NCBI GenBank assembly: GCA_947306025.1
Contig: CAMZFJ010000104.1
Span: 1 to 6,576 of the forward strand
Direction of reading: 5' to 3'
DNA: 6,576 bases
From: an uncultured Fibrobacter sp.
GTDB lineage: Bacteria; Fibrobacterota; Fibrobacteria; Fibrobacterales; Fibrobacteraceae
Shown here: positions 1 to 6,524 of the stretch, piece after piece
How positions within the stretch are numbered: position 1 is the stretch's first letter
How the letters are laid out: each line of letters starts with the position of its first letter
Notes under the pieces: model-generated
The model's input: the letters and a program-made list of their open reading frames with translations, nothing else
Told to the model about the DNA's origin: nothing
Database searches by the model: none
Program-made: the position numbers and the translations under genes

Positions 1-1010
1 ATAGGCAGATGGATCAAGTACGGATAGAACGATGCGCGGCCAATTCGGCGCACAAGCGGGATGCAGAAGAACTTTGCCAAGAAGCCCTTGCCCGAAAGGA
101 GACTCACCACGAACATGCCGTAAATGAAAATCGGGAGGCTATGATGGATAAAGTAATTATAGCCAGGGTTAGCATCAGCGCGCATGAGGAAAAGACTCCC
201 ATAAAGTGCCAAGAGCAAAAGCGCTTGCGCGATGCCGCTCATAAAATCTTTCTTGAGAAAATCGAACACGCCCTCGTTGTAAAGTCGATAGAGCACCATG
301 CCAAACAAGTATTCAAAAACGCGCACCGGAGCAAACATGTGGAAGAACCGGTACTTTGCATCGTAACCGTCAAACCAAAGATTGCCTGAATTGCCATACA
401 CAACCGCCCAAAGAATCCCCGGAATGAACACAGCACCAAACAGCCCCCAAAGCGTGCGGCGGTTCTGCTTAATCAGCCAACGGCTAAACCAAGGCGTAAT
501 GGCATAGCAAAGGAAAAAGCTCGTCAAGGACCAGGAAGGTTCATTCAACTTCATGCCGAGATCGGGAGCGATAGACCACGTAAGCGTGAGGTGCATCAAG
601 AGGCTCCGCCACGGATGGAACATCTTAGAAAGCCCCGTCGATGCGCAGTCGCCAATTTCAGAAAGCGCGGGCAAATGCGTGTAACCGCTCATCTTGAACA
701 TGACGAGCACAAACATCAAAAGCGTCATGAAAAAATGCAAGCGGTACAGTTTTGCGATGCGGCCGAACATGAACGGAATCACAGGGATTCTGCGATCGGG
801 GTCGCTATACTTGCTAGCAAAGAGGAACCCTGCCAACACGTAAAAAATTCCCGCCGCAAATGCCGGAGCAGAAATAATGGGCATCACCCATTTGCAATCG
901 GCCATGTACGTAAGGGCATTGGAACTGCCCAAATGGAGCATGACAATGTTGAGGCTCGCAAGAAGGCGAAGGCCGTCAATGGCGGGGAAATAATTTGCGG
1001 ATTTCGTCAT
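1..1010 (-). CDS. Acyltransferase-3 family integral membrane protein, C-terminus cut by window edge
   Basis: Reading the minus strand from the ATG at 1010 gives 336 codons with no stop before the left edge. The protein is very hydrophobic, as expected for a polytopic inner-membrane O-acyltransferase of the acyltransferase-3 (OafA/YrhL-like) family. These proteins usually acylate sugars of surface polysaccharides or glycolipids. Family marks seen are FPAIDGLRLLASLNIVMLHL near residues 8-27, including the conserved Arg15 and His26; an RIAKLYRLHFF segment near 84-94, matching the usual RxxRIxPLH; PSWSLTSFF near 158-166; and SFYPYLIHLP at the cut end, matching the family's late YLxHxP helix. Only a few tens of residues are probably missing. 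The usual Glu of the WSLxxE motif is Phe165 here. The start is chosen because the family motif begins at residue 8; no good Shine-Dalgarno lies upstream. The family call is firm, the substrate unknown. The gene is divergent from the response regulator gene. Confidence 0.88.
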   Translation of the reverse strand, partial: MTKSANYFPAIDGLRLLASLNIVMLHLGSSNALTYMADCKWVMPIISAPAFAAGIFYVLAGFLFASKYSDPDRRIPVIPFMFGRIAKLYRLHFFMTLLMFVLVMFKMSGYTHLPALSEIGDCASTGLSKMFHPWRSLLMHLTLTWSIAPDLGMKLNEPSWSLTSFFLCYAITPWFSRWLIKQNRRTLWGLFGAVFIPGILWAVVYGNSGNLWFDGYDAKYRFFHMFAPVRVFEYLFGMVLYRLYNEGVFDFLKKDFMSGIAQALLLLALYGSLFLMRADANPGYNYFIHHSLPIFIYGMFVVSLLSGKGFLAKFFCIPLVRRIGRASFYPYLIHLP

Positions 1011-1129
1011 TTCAAGAAGAAAATTTAGAAAAACAAGGAGAATTTCTCGCCCAAGATAATGTCAACCGAAGTCAAACAACTCTAAACTGGAATAAAAGCA
1101 TGCGAAAAAAACAATAAAAAAGCCTATAT

Positions 1130-1143
1130 CTATAAATTCATAG
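1130..1143. promoter_or_regulatory. Near-palindrome in divergent spacer, possible operator
   Basis: CTATAAATTCATAG matches its own reverse complement at 12 of 14 positions. It lies between two divergent genes, about 54 bases upstream of the predicted -10 box of the response regulator gene. That is a reasonable place for a dimeric repressor or activator site. The surrounding DNA is so AT-rich that a chance palindrome of this size is quite possible. No known regulator consensus is recognised. Confidence 0.2.
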
Positions 1144-1173
1144 TATTACGGTTACCACTTTGGGCCGTTTTTT

Positions 1174-1202
1174 CTTAAATTAATGTAACACAGCGTTATA
1201 AT
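1174..1202 (+). promoter_or_regulatory. Sigma-70-type promoter for the receiver/HD-GYP gene
   Basis: A perfect TATAAT -10 box sits at 1197-1202. With a 17-base spacer, the -35 hexamer would be CTTAAA (1174-1179), which is weak (3 of 6 to TTGACA). Transcription would start near 1209, giving a leader of about 23 bases before the ATG at 1232. The -10 match and its position are seen directly; promoter activity is inferred. A weak -35 would fit dependence on an activator. Confidence 0.45.
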
Positions 1203-1231
1203 TTTCCAAACGCACAACACGAATTAAGACA

Positions 1232-2749
1232 ATGAATAATGAGAGGGCAAAAATATTAATCGTCGATGATGACGCGATGAACAGAGTCGTTCTATCGGAT
1301 CTGCTCGCCGACGAATATGACATCATCGAAGCAAAAGACGGCGACGAAGCCATCGAGTTTCTCGAAAAGATGGCAAAGGAAATTACGCTCGTCTTGTTAG
1401 ACATGGTTATGCCTGGAAAAGACGGACTCGAAGTTCTTGAAATCATGAATGAAAGGGAATGGATCAAAGGAACTCCGGTCGTGATGATTTCAGCAGAAAC
1501 CTCAAGCCCTCAGGTAGAAAAAGCGTTTGCGCTTGGCGTGACCGACTTTATCTACCGTCCGTTCGACCAGATGGTGGTGCAAAACCGTGTGCGCAATACT
1601 ATCGGGCTGTACGTGAAACAGATGCGACTTTCAGAACTCGTAACAGACAAGATTTACGAAAGAACGCGAAACAGCGACATGCTCATTTCCATCTTGAGTC
1701 ATATTGTTGAATTCCGTAATGGCGAAAGCGGCCAGCATGTTGTGCACATCAAAAAAATTACCGACATTCTGTTACGCGCATTGAACAACCGCACTAAGGA
1801 ATACAATCTTTCCGAAGAAGATATCAACACCATCGCCACTGCGTCTTCGATGCACGATATCGGTAAAATTACGATTCCCGATGAAATTCTAAACAAGCCC
1901 GGCAAGCTCACGAAAGAAGAATTTGCAATCATGATGCAACATTCCATGAATGGCGCCCAAATGCTTGACGCCATCCAGTTTTTCAAGAAAGAACCTTTGA
2001 TGAAGCATGCTTACGATATTTGCCGTTGGCATCACGAGCGCTGGGATGGCCGTGGTTACCCCGACGGACTCAAAGGGAACGAAATTCCCATCAGCGCGCA
2101 AGTCGTCTCTGTCGCAGACGTTTACGATGCTCTGACAAGCGAACGCTGCTACAAGAAGGCGTTCTCCCACGAGAAAGCGCTTGAGATGATCCGCAACAAC
2201 GAATGCGGCGTCTTCAACCCATTGCTTTTGGAATGCCTCGGCGATGTCGCCGACCGACTGCCTCAAGAAATCAACGACAACAGCAAAAGCCATTTAAGCG
2301 AAGCTGAATTCTCGAAAATTGCAAGATCCATTTTCGAAAATACCGAAGACAACACAGACAATATCGTTTACGAACAATACCTTAACGAACACAAGAAGAG
2401 CCAATTTTTTGCATCACTGCAGCGCGGGGTTACATTCGAGTACACTTACGAGCCTTCGATGCTAAAGCTCCATGCAAAGCGGGCTAAGGATTTGAGTTTC
2501 CCAAAGACAATGGTCGAACCCGAAAACAATCCCGATTTCTGGAATATTTTTGGACGCGACAACTGGGATGAATTCGTCAAGCTTTTGCATGATCCCCAAC
2601 TCAATAACGACTCCTTTATATACAACAGCGACATGAGAATTAAGGGAGAAAAAAGACCATGCAAAATAAAGGTCCAACAGAGTTGGAATCGACGCGATCC
2701 GGAAAATCCGGAACTGATTTCCATTTACGGATGCGTGGAATTTATATAG
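1232..2749 (+). CDS. Response regulator: receiver + HD-GYP cyclic-di-GMP phosphodiesterase + PAS-like tail
   Basis: This 505-residue soluble protein starts with a receiver domain (about residues 6-125): acidic Asp12/Asp13, phosphoacceptor Asp57 in LLDMVMPGKDG, and Ser87. The usual Lys of the KP motif is Arg109 (YRPF). A helical linker (about 128-150) leads to an HD-GYP domain (about 150-345) of the family that hydrolyses cyclic-di-GMP. Its metal and catalytic residues look complete: Glu165 and His169, the HDIGK motif with His208/Asp209/Lys212, His237, HHERWDGRGYP (267-277), and Asp296 in ADVYDALTS. An active phosphodiesterase is therefore likely, perhaps with the trinuclear metal site associated with the Glu. 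The last 110 or so residues (about 395-505) read like a divergent PAS fold: FEYTYEPSMLKLHAKRAKDL, a Trp-containing middle and a CKIKVQQSW strand. No DNA-binding domain is present. The ATG at 1232 is right because the receiver starts at once; its Shine-Dalgarno is poor. It is convergent with the hybrid kinase gene. Confidence 0.93.
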   Translation: MNNERAKILIVDDDAMNRVVLSDLLADEYDIIEAKDGDEAIEFLEKMAKEITLVLLDMVMPGKDGLEVLEIMNEREWIKGTPVVMISAETSSPQVEKAFALGVTDFIYRPFDQMVVQNRVRNTIGLYVKQMRLSELVTDKIYERTRNSDMLISILSHIVEFRNGESGQHVVHIKKITDILLRALNNRTKEYNLSEEDINTIATASSMHDIGKITIPDEILNKPGKLTKEEFAIMMQHSMNGAQMLDAIQFFKKEPLMKHAYDICRWHHERWDGRGYPDGLKGNEIPISAQVVSVADVYDALTSERCYKKAFSHEKALEMIRNNECGVFNPLLLECLGDVADRLPQEINDNSKSHLSEAEFSKIARSIFENTEDNTDNIVYEQYLNEHKKSQFFASLQRGVTFEYTYEPSMLKLHAKRAKDLSFPKTMVEPENNPDFWNIFGRDNWDEFVKLLHDPQLNNDSFIYNSDMRIKGEKRPCKIKVQQSWNRRDPENPELISIYGCVEFI

Positions 2750-2775
2750 ACAAATCTTACGAATCCTATTCCACA

Positions 2776-2807
2776 GCTCGCGGGAACGACAGCGCGTTGC
2801 ACATTTT
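2776..2807 (+). terminator. Weak possible terminator in the convergent spacer
   Basis: An imperfect hairpin pairs CGCG (2779-2782) with CGCG (2793-2796) around a 10-base loop. Two more G-C pairs lie outside a small internal mismatch, and TTTT follows at 2804-2807. It sits 26 bases after the response regulator stop and runs into the kinase stop codon. The stem is short and the T tract poor, so it may not work. It is the only hairpin candidate seen in the 56-base spacer. Confidence 0.2.
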
Positions 2808-5800
2808 AGTTTAAGAATTTCCGAAGGACTTTCTTGAGTTTTTCGACATCAATGGGCTTGGCGACATGTTCGTTCATGCCGGCATCGAGTGCTGCTTTAC
2901 GATCTTCTTCAAACGCATTGGCGGTCATGGCAACAATCGGGACTTTCCGGAAATATTCATCGTGCATATTCCTAATGCGACGGGACGTTTCAAGGCCATC
3001 CATAACCGGCATTTGCACATCCATCAAAATCAAGTCATAAGTGCCAGGCTTTTCGTCACAAAGCTTTTGAAGAGCTACGCTTCCATCTTCGGCATAATCT
3101 ACAGCAAAGCCCATTTCTTCTAGGACATTCTCCGCAATTTCGCGATTCAGTTCGTTGTCTTCGACAAGGAGAATCTTCTTTCCTGCGAAATTATCTTCCT
3201 TTTCTTTTTCCGTCTTTACATCATCCTTCTGCACACCAATGGCACGCGCCAAGACACCGTGCATTTCGGAGAGGAACAAGGGCTTGCTGATGAAATCTGT
3301 GACGCCAGCTTCACGGGCCGTTTTTTCCATGTTCGTCCAATCATAAGCCGTCATGATGATAATCGGATTATCGTTATTCGGGATAGAACGAATTTGGCGC
3401 ACCACCTCAACGCTATCCAAATCCATCATGAAATCATCGACGACAATAACGCCATAGCTTTCATGCCTTTCTATCGCTTCTTTCACGCGCAGAACAGCCT
3501 CGTTGCCATACATGGTCCATTCTGCCCGCATTCCCAAACGGCGAAGCAAGTTTGTCGCACTGGAACATGCATTGTAATCACTTTCAACGACAAGTGCACG
3601 CGCATTTTGCAAAGCCGCAAGATTTGAAGAATCGACTGTCATATTCTGGATTTTCAACTTGAGGCAAACAATAAATTCCGTTCCCTTGCCGGGGCTACTT
3701 TCGACTTCGATTGTACCGCCCATCATTTCGACGATTTTCTTCGTGATGGACATGCCAAGCCCAGTGCCTTGCGTCTTGGAAAGTGTGGAAGTGCGTTCGC
3801 GTTCGAATGGTTCATACAGGACTTTCAAGAATTCGGGACTCATACCAATTCCATCATCCTTGACATGGAACTCGAACATTCCCGTAGTTTCGTCTTTACC
3901 GGTCTCTCGCACAAGCACATGGATATTTCCGCCCACAGGCGTAAACTTGACCGCATTCGAGAGCAAGTTGATCAGCATCTGGTGCAAGCGCAGTTTATCG
4001 CAAATCACATTTTCGTTTTCGATATCAAAGCAATCCATGTAAAGGTTTTGCTGCTTTGCATAGGCTTGTCCCAAAACAATTGTATTCAGGTCATGCATAA
4101 TTTCGGACAAATTGCAATTCACTTCTTCGAGGCGAATCTTGCCCGACTCGATACGGCTCATATCGAGAATATCGTTAATGAGCGAAAGCAAATGCGTACT
4201 GGAAACAACCGTTTTATCCAAATAGCTCTTGACGGCAGAAGGGTCGCTCAAGTTGTTCAAAGCCAAATTGGTAAAACCAATAATAGCATTCATCGGCGTG
4301 CGAATATCATGCGACATGTTCGAAAGGAACATCGTCTTCGCCTTGTTCGCAGACTCGGCCTGCACCAATGCCTTTTCCAAAAGCCCTTGCTGTTCTTCTA
4401 GCGCGATTTTCTGTTCTGCAATTTTAGCATCCAATTCCATCTTCTGTGCAGTCACATTGTCGATGAACATGAACGCCAAAATAAAACTCATCGGAATGCC
4501 ATTTTTGCGTTCGACGACAACCATAGTTGCACGGCGCCATTCTCCCTTAAGCGCTCTATAGCTGTATTCGCGTTTGTCTTCATTCGCCAAATACGAACGC
4601 ATGAATTCGACGTTCGACATTTTTGCCCAAGTTTCACGAAACTCCGGGAGAACGGCCTTGCTAAATTCGAGGGCAGCACTACTGTATTTGGCATAGCCGT
4701 TGGTACTTCCCTTTTCGTAAATAGTCGACTCGCGAACACCGCGGATAGAATCATCTTCAAGGTTTACGAAATAAACACCAAAATAGTCTTCGTAGAGTTT
4801 GCTATCGACATAACGGTTCAGGATCTCGGCATCCTTGTCGGCAAATCCGAGCACAACGGCACGTGGCTTTTCGTTTTCGGGCCCGACTTTCACGAATTTC
4901 ATTTCGCAAAAACGAGCGACGCCACTTTCATAACTGCGGTATTGCGTAATAAACGATTTTTGCGAACCGAGTTGAGCCTTGATTTTTTTGATAGAGCCCG
5001 CATCAAGAACCATATTCTTGTCGAGTTCGTAGACAAAGCTATCGACATACATTTTGAACGCATCGGAATAGTGAATCCCGCTCGATAAAATCTTTCCGAA
5101 TTTCGATTCCGTATCGGCATTCATCGTGTACGGTGTAAGGCTATCCGTTTCGAGGTCAATGTAATAGACCGACGAGTATTCCGTTGCAAGGACGTTAATG
5201 ATATCAAAATTGCGCTCCATATTGCGTTCGCGCTCTTGCCTTGCAATAACTTCTTTATGGATGTTGGTGACGGCGATAATGACATAGTTATCCACGGCAT
5301 TAGATAAAAGAGCCTTGAGGCGATAATACTGCGGTTCGCCATTGACCAAGAGCCTGTATTCCATGGAGAAGAATTTGTTGTCTGCAAGCTTCGAAAGCAA
5401 ATTTTCTCGCTTCAGAGTCTTACTCATTTTTTCCACATCTTGCGGATACACAATTTTCTTGATATCCCTGGAACACTCATGGAAAAAGTTTTGCCCGGTC
5501 GTTAAAAGATTGAGCTTGATATAACTGCCTTTCTGGCTGAACATATCGTACGATTCATCTTTCAGGTTCACGTAATAGATGATTTCGTATTCGACACTTA
5601 GCGCATTCGCAATTTCAGAAAATTCACGGTTCATCAAATCCGTGCGCATTTTCTCGTCGCGGTCCGCCACTCCAAGTACCACCACCGAAGAATCTCCGTC
5701 GGAAATTCGAACGAACTTCATCTCGTGGTAGCGGCCCTCTTTATTCTGGTAATCAATTTCAAAATGGTTAAGTTCCGAAAGCTTTTGGCGGATATTTTGA

Positions 5801-6438
5801 ACGGTCCCGCCTGCCAAGACCTTTTCACGGTCCTTATCGCATACAACTTCTTTAGCGTACTTTTTAAAAGTTTCAGTATACGAGCTATTATCGCGAATTG
5901 TCTTTTGGAAACCGGTTCTCGCTTCTTTTTTTATAAAGGAGATAAATTTATCCGTATCGAGATTGATGCGAAAAAGAGCTTTGTATTCAGAGGAAATCGC
6001 CTGGATAATGCGGTTGTTTTCTTCAATTTTCTGGCGTTTGCGGATTTCGTCATCAACGTTCAAGAAACAGATGGCCATGTGGTCTTCGTCGCGGCCACGA
6101 GTCACCTGGAGTTTGCAATAACGTTCCTTGCCCGTAACCATTTCACGCACAACAAACGAAAAGCTACTTTCTCTTTTGAGGCGTTCACGGACATACTCCG
6201 GCGACGAAAGATCCTTCAGCTGTTCACGATCTTCGGGGCGGACATCTTCGGAAATAAACTTTTGTATGGCCTTTGCGGCATTTTCACCATTGCCGTACTT
6301 TTTTTCGAGCCCCTTTTTGCGATAGTAAACAACGTAAGTCAAATCAACAAGATTGACATAATATGCGGAAATAAACTGCTCATAAAATATGTCAGCAAAC
6401 AATTCGGCGTAAGCAGCTTGGTTATCACTATCACTCAT
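2806..6438 (-). CDS. Soluble hybrid histidine kinase: five PAS-like sensor modules, HisKA, HATPase_c, two receivers
   Basis: The protein has 1210 residues from the ATG at 6438. No membrane helix or signal peptide is visible, so it should be cytoplasmic. Residues about 8-665 form five PAS-like modules. A helical linker (about 661-704) follows, then HisKA with phosphoacceptor His710 in MSHDIRTPMNAI. HATPase_c (about 812-930) has the N box NLLSNAVKF (Asn828), G1 DDGIGM (861-866) and G2 GTGLGM (891-896), so the kinase core looks active. Receiver 1 (about 946-1065) is divergent: one of the acidic pair is Ser953 and the MPxMDG segment reads MMDLDS, but Asp1001, Thr1030 and Lys1052 are kept. Receiver 2 (about 1086-1208) is canonical: Glu1093/Asp1094, Asp1140, Thr1172, Lys1194. 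There is no HPt domain. The longer reading from TTG at 6492 is rejected: that codon lies at the end of a terminator T tract, and the ATG at 6438 has a good GGGAG six bases upstream. The signal and the partner are unknown. Confidence 0.93.
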   Translation of the reverse strand: MSDSDNQAAYAELFADIFYEQFISAYYVNLVDLTYVVYYRKKGLEKKYGNGENAAKAIQKFISEDVRPEDREQLKDLSSPEYVRERLKRESSFSFVVREMVTGKERYCKLQVTRGRDEDHMAICFLNVDDEIRKRQKIEENNRIIQAISSEYKALFRINLDTDKFISFIKKEARTGFQKTIRDNSSYTETFKKYAKEVVCDKDREKVLAGGTVQNIRQKLSELNHFEIDYQNKEGRYHEMKFVRISDGDSSVVVLGVADRDEKMRTDLMNREFSEIANALSVEYEIIYYVNLKDESYDMFSQKGSYIKLNLLTTGQNFFHECSRDIKKIVYPQDVEKMSKTLKRENLLSKLADNKFFSMEYRLLVNGEPQYYRLKALLSNAVDNYVIIAVTNIHKEVIARQERERNMERNFDIINVLATEYSSVYYIDLETDSLTPYTMNADTESKFGKILSSGIHYSDAFKMYVDSFVYELDKNMVLDAGSIKKIKAQLGSQKSFITQYRSYESGVARFCEMKFVKVGPENEKPRAVVLGFADKDAEILNRYVDSKLYEDYFGVYFVNLEDDSIRGVRESTIYEKGSTNGYAKYSSAALEFSKAVLPEFRETWAKMSNVEFMRSYLANEDKREYSYRALKGEWRRATMVVVERKNGIPMSFILAFMFIDNVTAQKMELDAKIAEQKIALEEQQGLLEKALVQAESANKAKTMFLSNMSHDIRTPMNAIIGFTNLALNNLSDPSAVKSYLDKTVVSSTHLLSLINDILDMSRIESGKIRLEEVNCNLSEIMHDLNTIVLGQAYAKQQNLYMDCFDIENENVICDKLRLHQMLINLLSNAVKFTPVGGNIHVLVRETGKDETTGMFEFHVKDDGIGMSPEFLKVLYEPFERERTSTLSKTQGTGLGMSITKKIVEMMGGTIEVESSPGKGTEFIVCLKLKIQNMTVDSSNLAALQNARALVVESDYNACSSATNLLRRLGMRAEWTMYGNEAVLRVKEAIERHESYGVIVVDDFMMDLDSVEVVRQIRSIPNNDNPIIIMTAYDWTNMEKTAREAGVTDFISKPLFLSEMHGVLARAIGVQKDDVKTEKEKEDNFAGKKILLVEDNELNREIAENVLEEMGFAVDYAEDGSVALQKLCDEKPGTYDLILMDVQMPVMDGLETSRRIRNMHDEYFRKVPIVAMTANAFEEDRKAALDAGMNEHVAKPIDVEKLKKVLRKFLN
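4444..6417 (-). repeat. Five tandem PAS-like sensor modules within the kinase, pattern A-B-A-B-A
   Basis: Each module opens with a phrase of the form LxxEYxxxYYVNLxxDS. Approximate kinase residues are 8-132, 143-262, 273-395, 411-537 and 546-665. Modules 2 and 4 are clearly sisters: both have a Y-x-(E/D)-x-F-K-x-Y helix, a VLxxGxxxxI segment, the strand EMKFV(R/K), and then VVLG(V/A-type)ADxD (VVVLGVADRD and AVVLGFADKD). Modules 1, 3 and 5 instead carry an (E/P)D/PQD/PEF helix and a different final strand (CKLQV, YRLKALL, RRATMVV). The match is at protein level; no long exact DNA repeat is visible. PAS folds bind small ligands or mediate dimer contacts, but no heme- or flavin-binding residues can be named here. 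Confidence 0.7.
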
Positions 6439-6444
6439 TTTGAG

Positions 6445-6449
6445 CTCCC
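6445..6449 (-). promoter_or_regulatory. Ribosome binding site that fixes the kinase start
   Basis: On the minus strand GGGAG lies six bases before the ATG at 6438, matching the anti-Shine-Dalgarno. The in-frame ATG at 6471 and TTG at 6492 have no such site, so this element decides the start codon. It is the clearest Shine-Dalgarno of the three genes here. Confidence 0.7.
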
Positions 6450-6462
6450 ACTGAGTAATAAA

Positions 6463-6492
6463 AAAATACATCTTTTTTTTAAAGAGTAACAA
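6463..6492 (-). promoter_or_regulatory. Possible promoter of the hybrid kinase gene
   Basis: On the minus strand TTGTTA (6492-6487, 4 of 6 to TTGACA) is followed after 18 bases by TATTTT (6468-6463, 4 of 6 to TATAAT). This would give a leader of about 18 bases. A promoter is expected here because a strong terminator lies immediately upstream, so the kinase probably does not rely on read-through. The spacer contains a run of eight identical bases (6473-6480). The AT-rich context makes chance matches likely. Confidence 0.3.
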
Positions 6493-6524
6493 AAAAAAGA
6501 ACCTTCGAGGGGTTAAATCGAAGG
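6491..6524 (-). terminator. Intrinsic terminator of an upstream minus-strand transcript
   Basis: Read on the minus strand, CCTTCGA (6524-6518) pairs perfectly with TCGAAGG (6508-6502) around a nine-base loop. TTCTTTTTTTT follows at 6501-6491. This is a textbook Rho-independent terminator. There is no T tract on the plus-strand side, so it works towards the kinase gene, ending a transcript that enters from the right edge. It separates that transcript from the kinase gene, unless it acts as a conditional leader attenuator. Confidence 0.8.

Noticed and set aside
9..1028. Plus-strand open frames at 9-389 and 591-1028
   Set aside because: Both are rich in His, Arg, Lys and Glu, with no recognisable motif. 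They are antisense to the acyltransferase, which has a continuous frame and family motifs.
1011..1065. TTGACA and TTGACT hexamers on the minus strand upstream of the acyltransferase gene
   Set aside because: They look like -35 boxes, but I find no reasonable -10 hexamer at the right distance before the ATG at 1010, so I did not call a promoter.
1889..2293. Minus-strand open frame of 134 codons
   Set aside because: It is antisense to the HD-GYP domain, which has all its catalytic motifs on the plus strand.
3769..4401. Plus-strand open frame of 210 codons
   Set aside because: It is antisense to the HisKA/HATPase core of the kinase, where motifs are unmistakable on the other strand. No domain can be recognised in it.
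5725..6489. Plus-strand open frame of 254 codons with hydrophobic character
   Set aside because: It lies wholly antisense to the N-terminal sensor modules of the kinase, whose protein pattern is clear. The frame shows no family motif; its hydrophobicity reflects reverse-complemented charged codons.
6439..6492. Eighteen-residue N-terminal extension of the kinase from a TTG at 6492
   Set aside because: The TTG sits at the end of a terminator T tract, the extension has low complexity, and the ATG at 6438 has a well-placed GGGAG. The extension would also overlap the candidate promoter.
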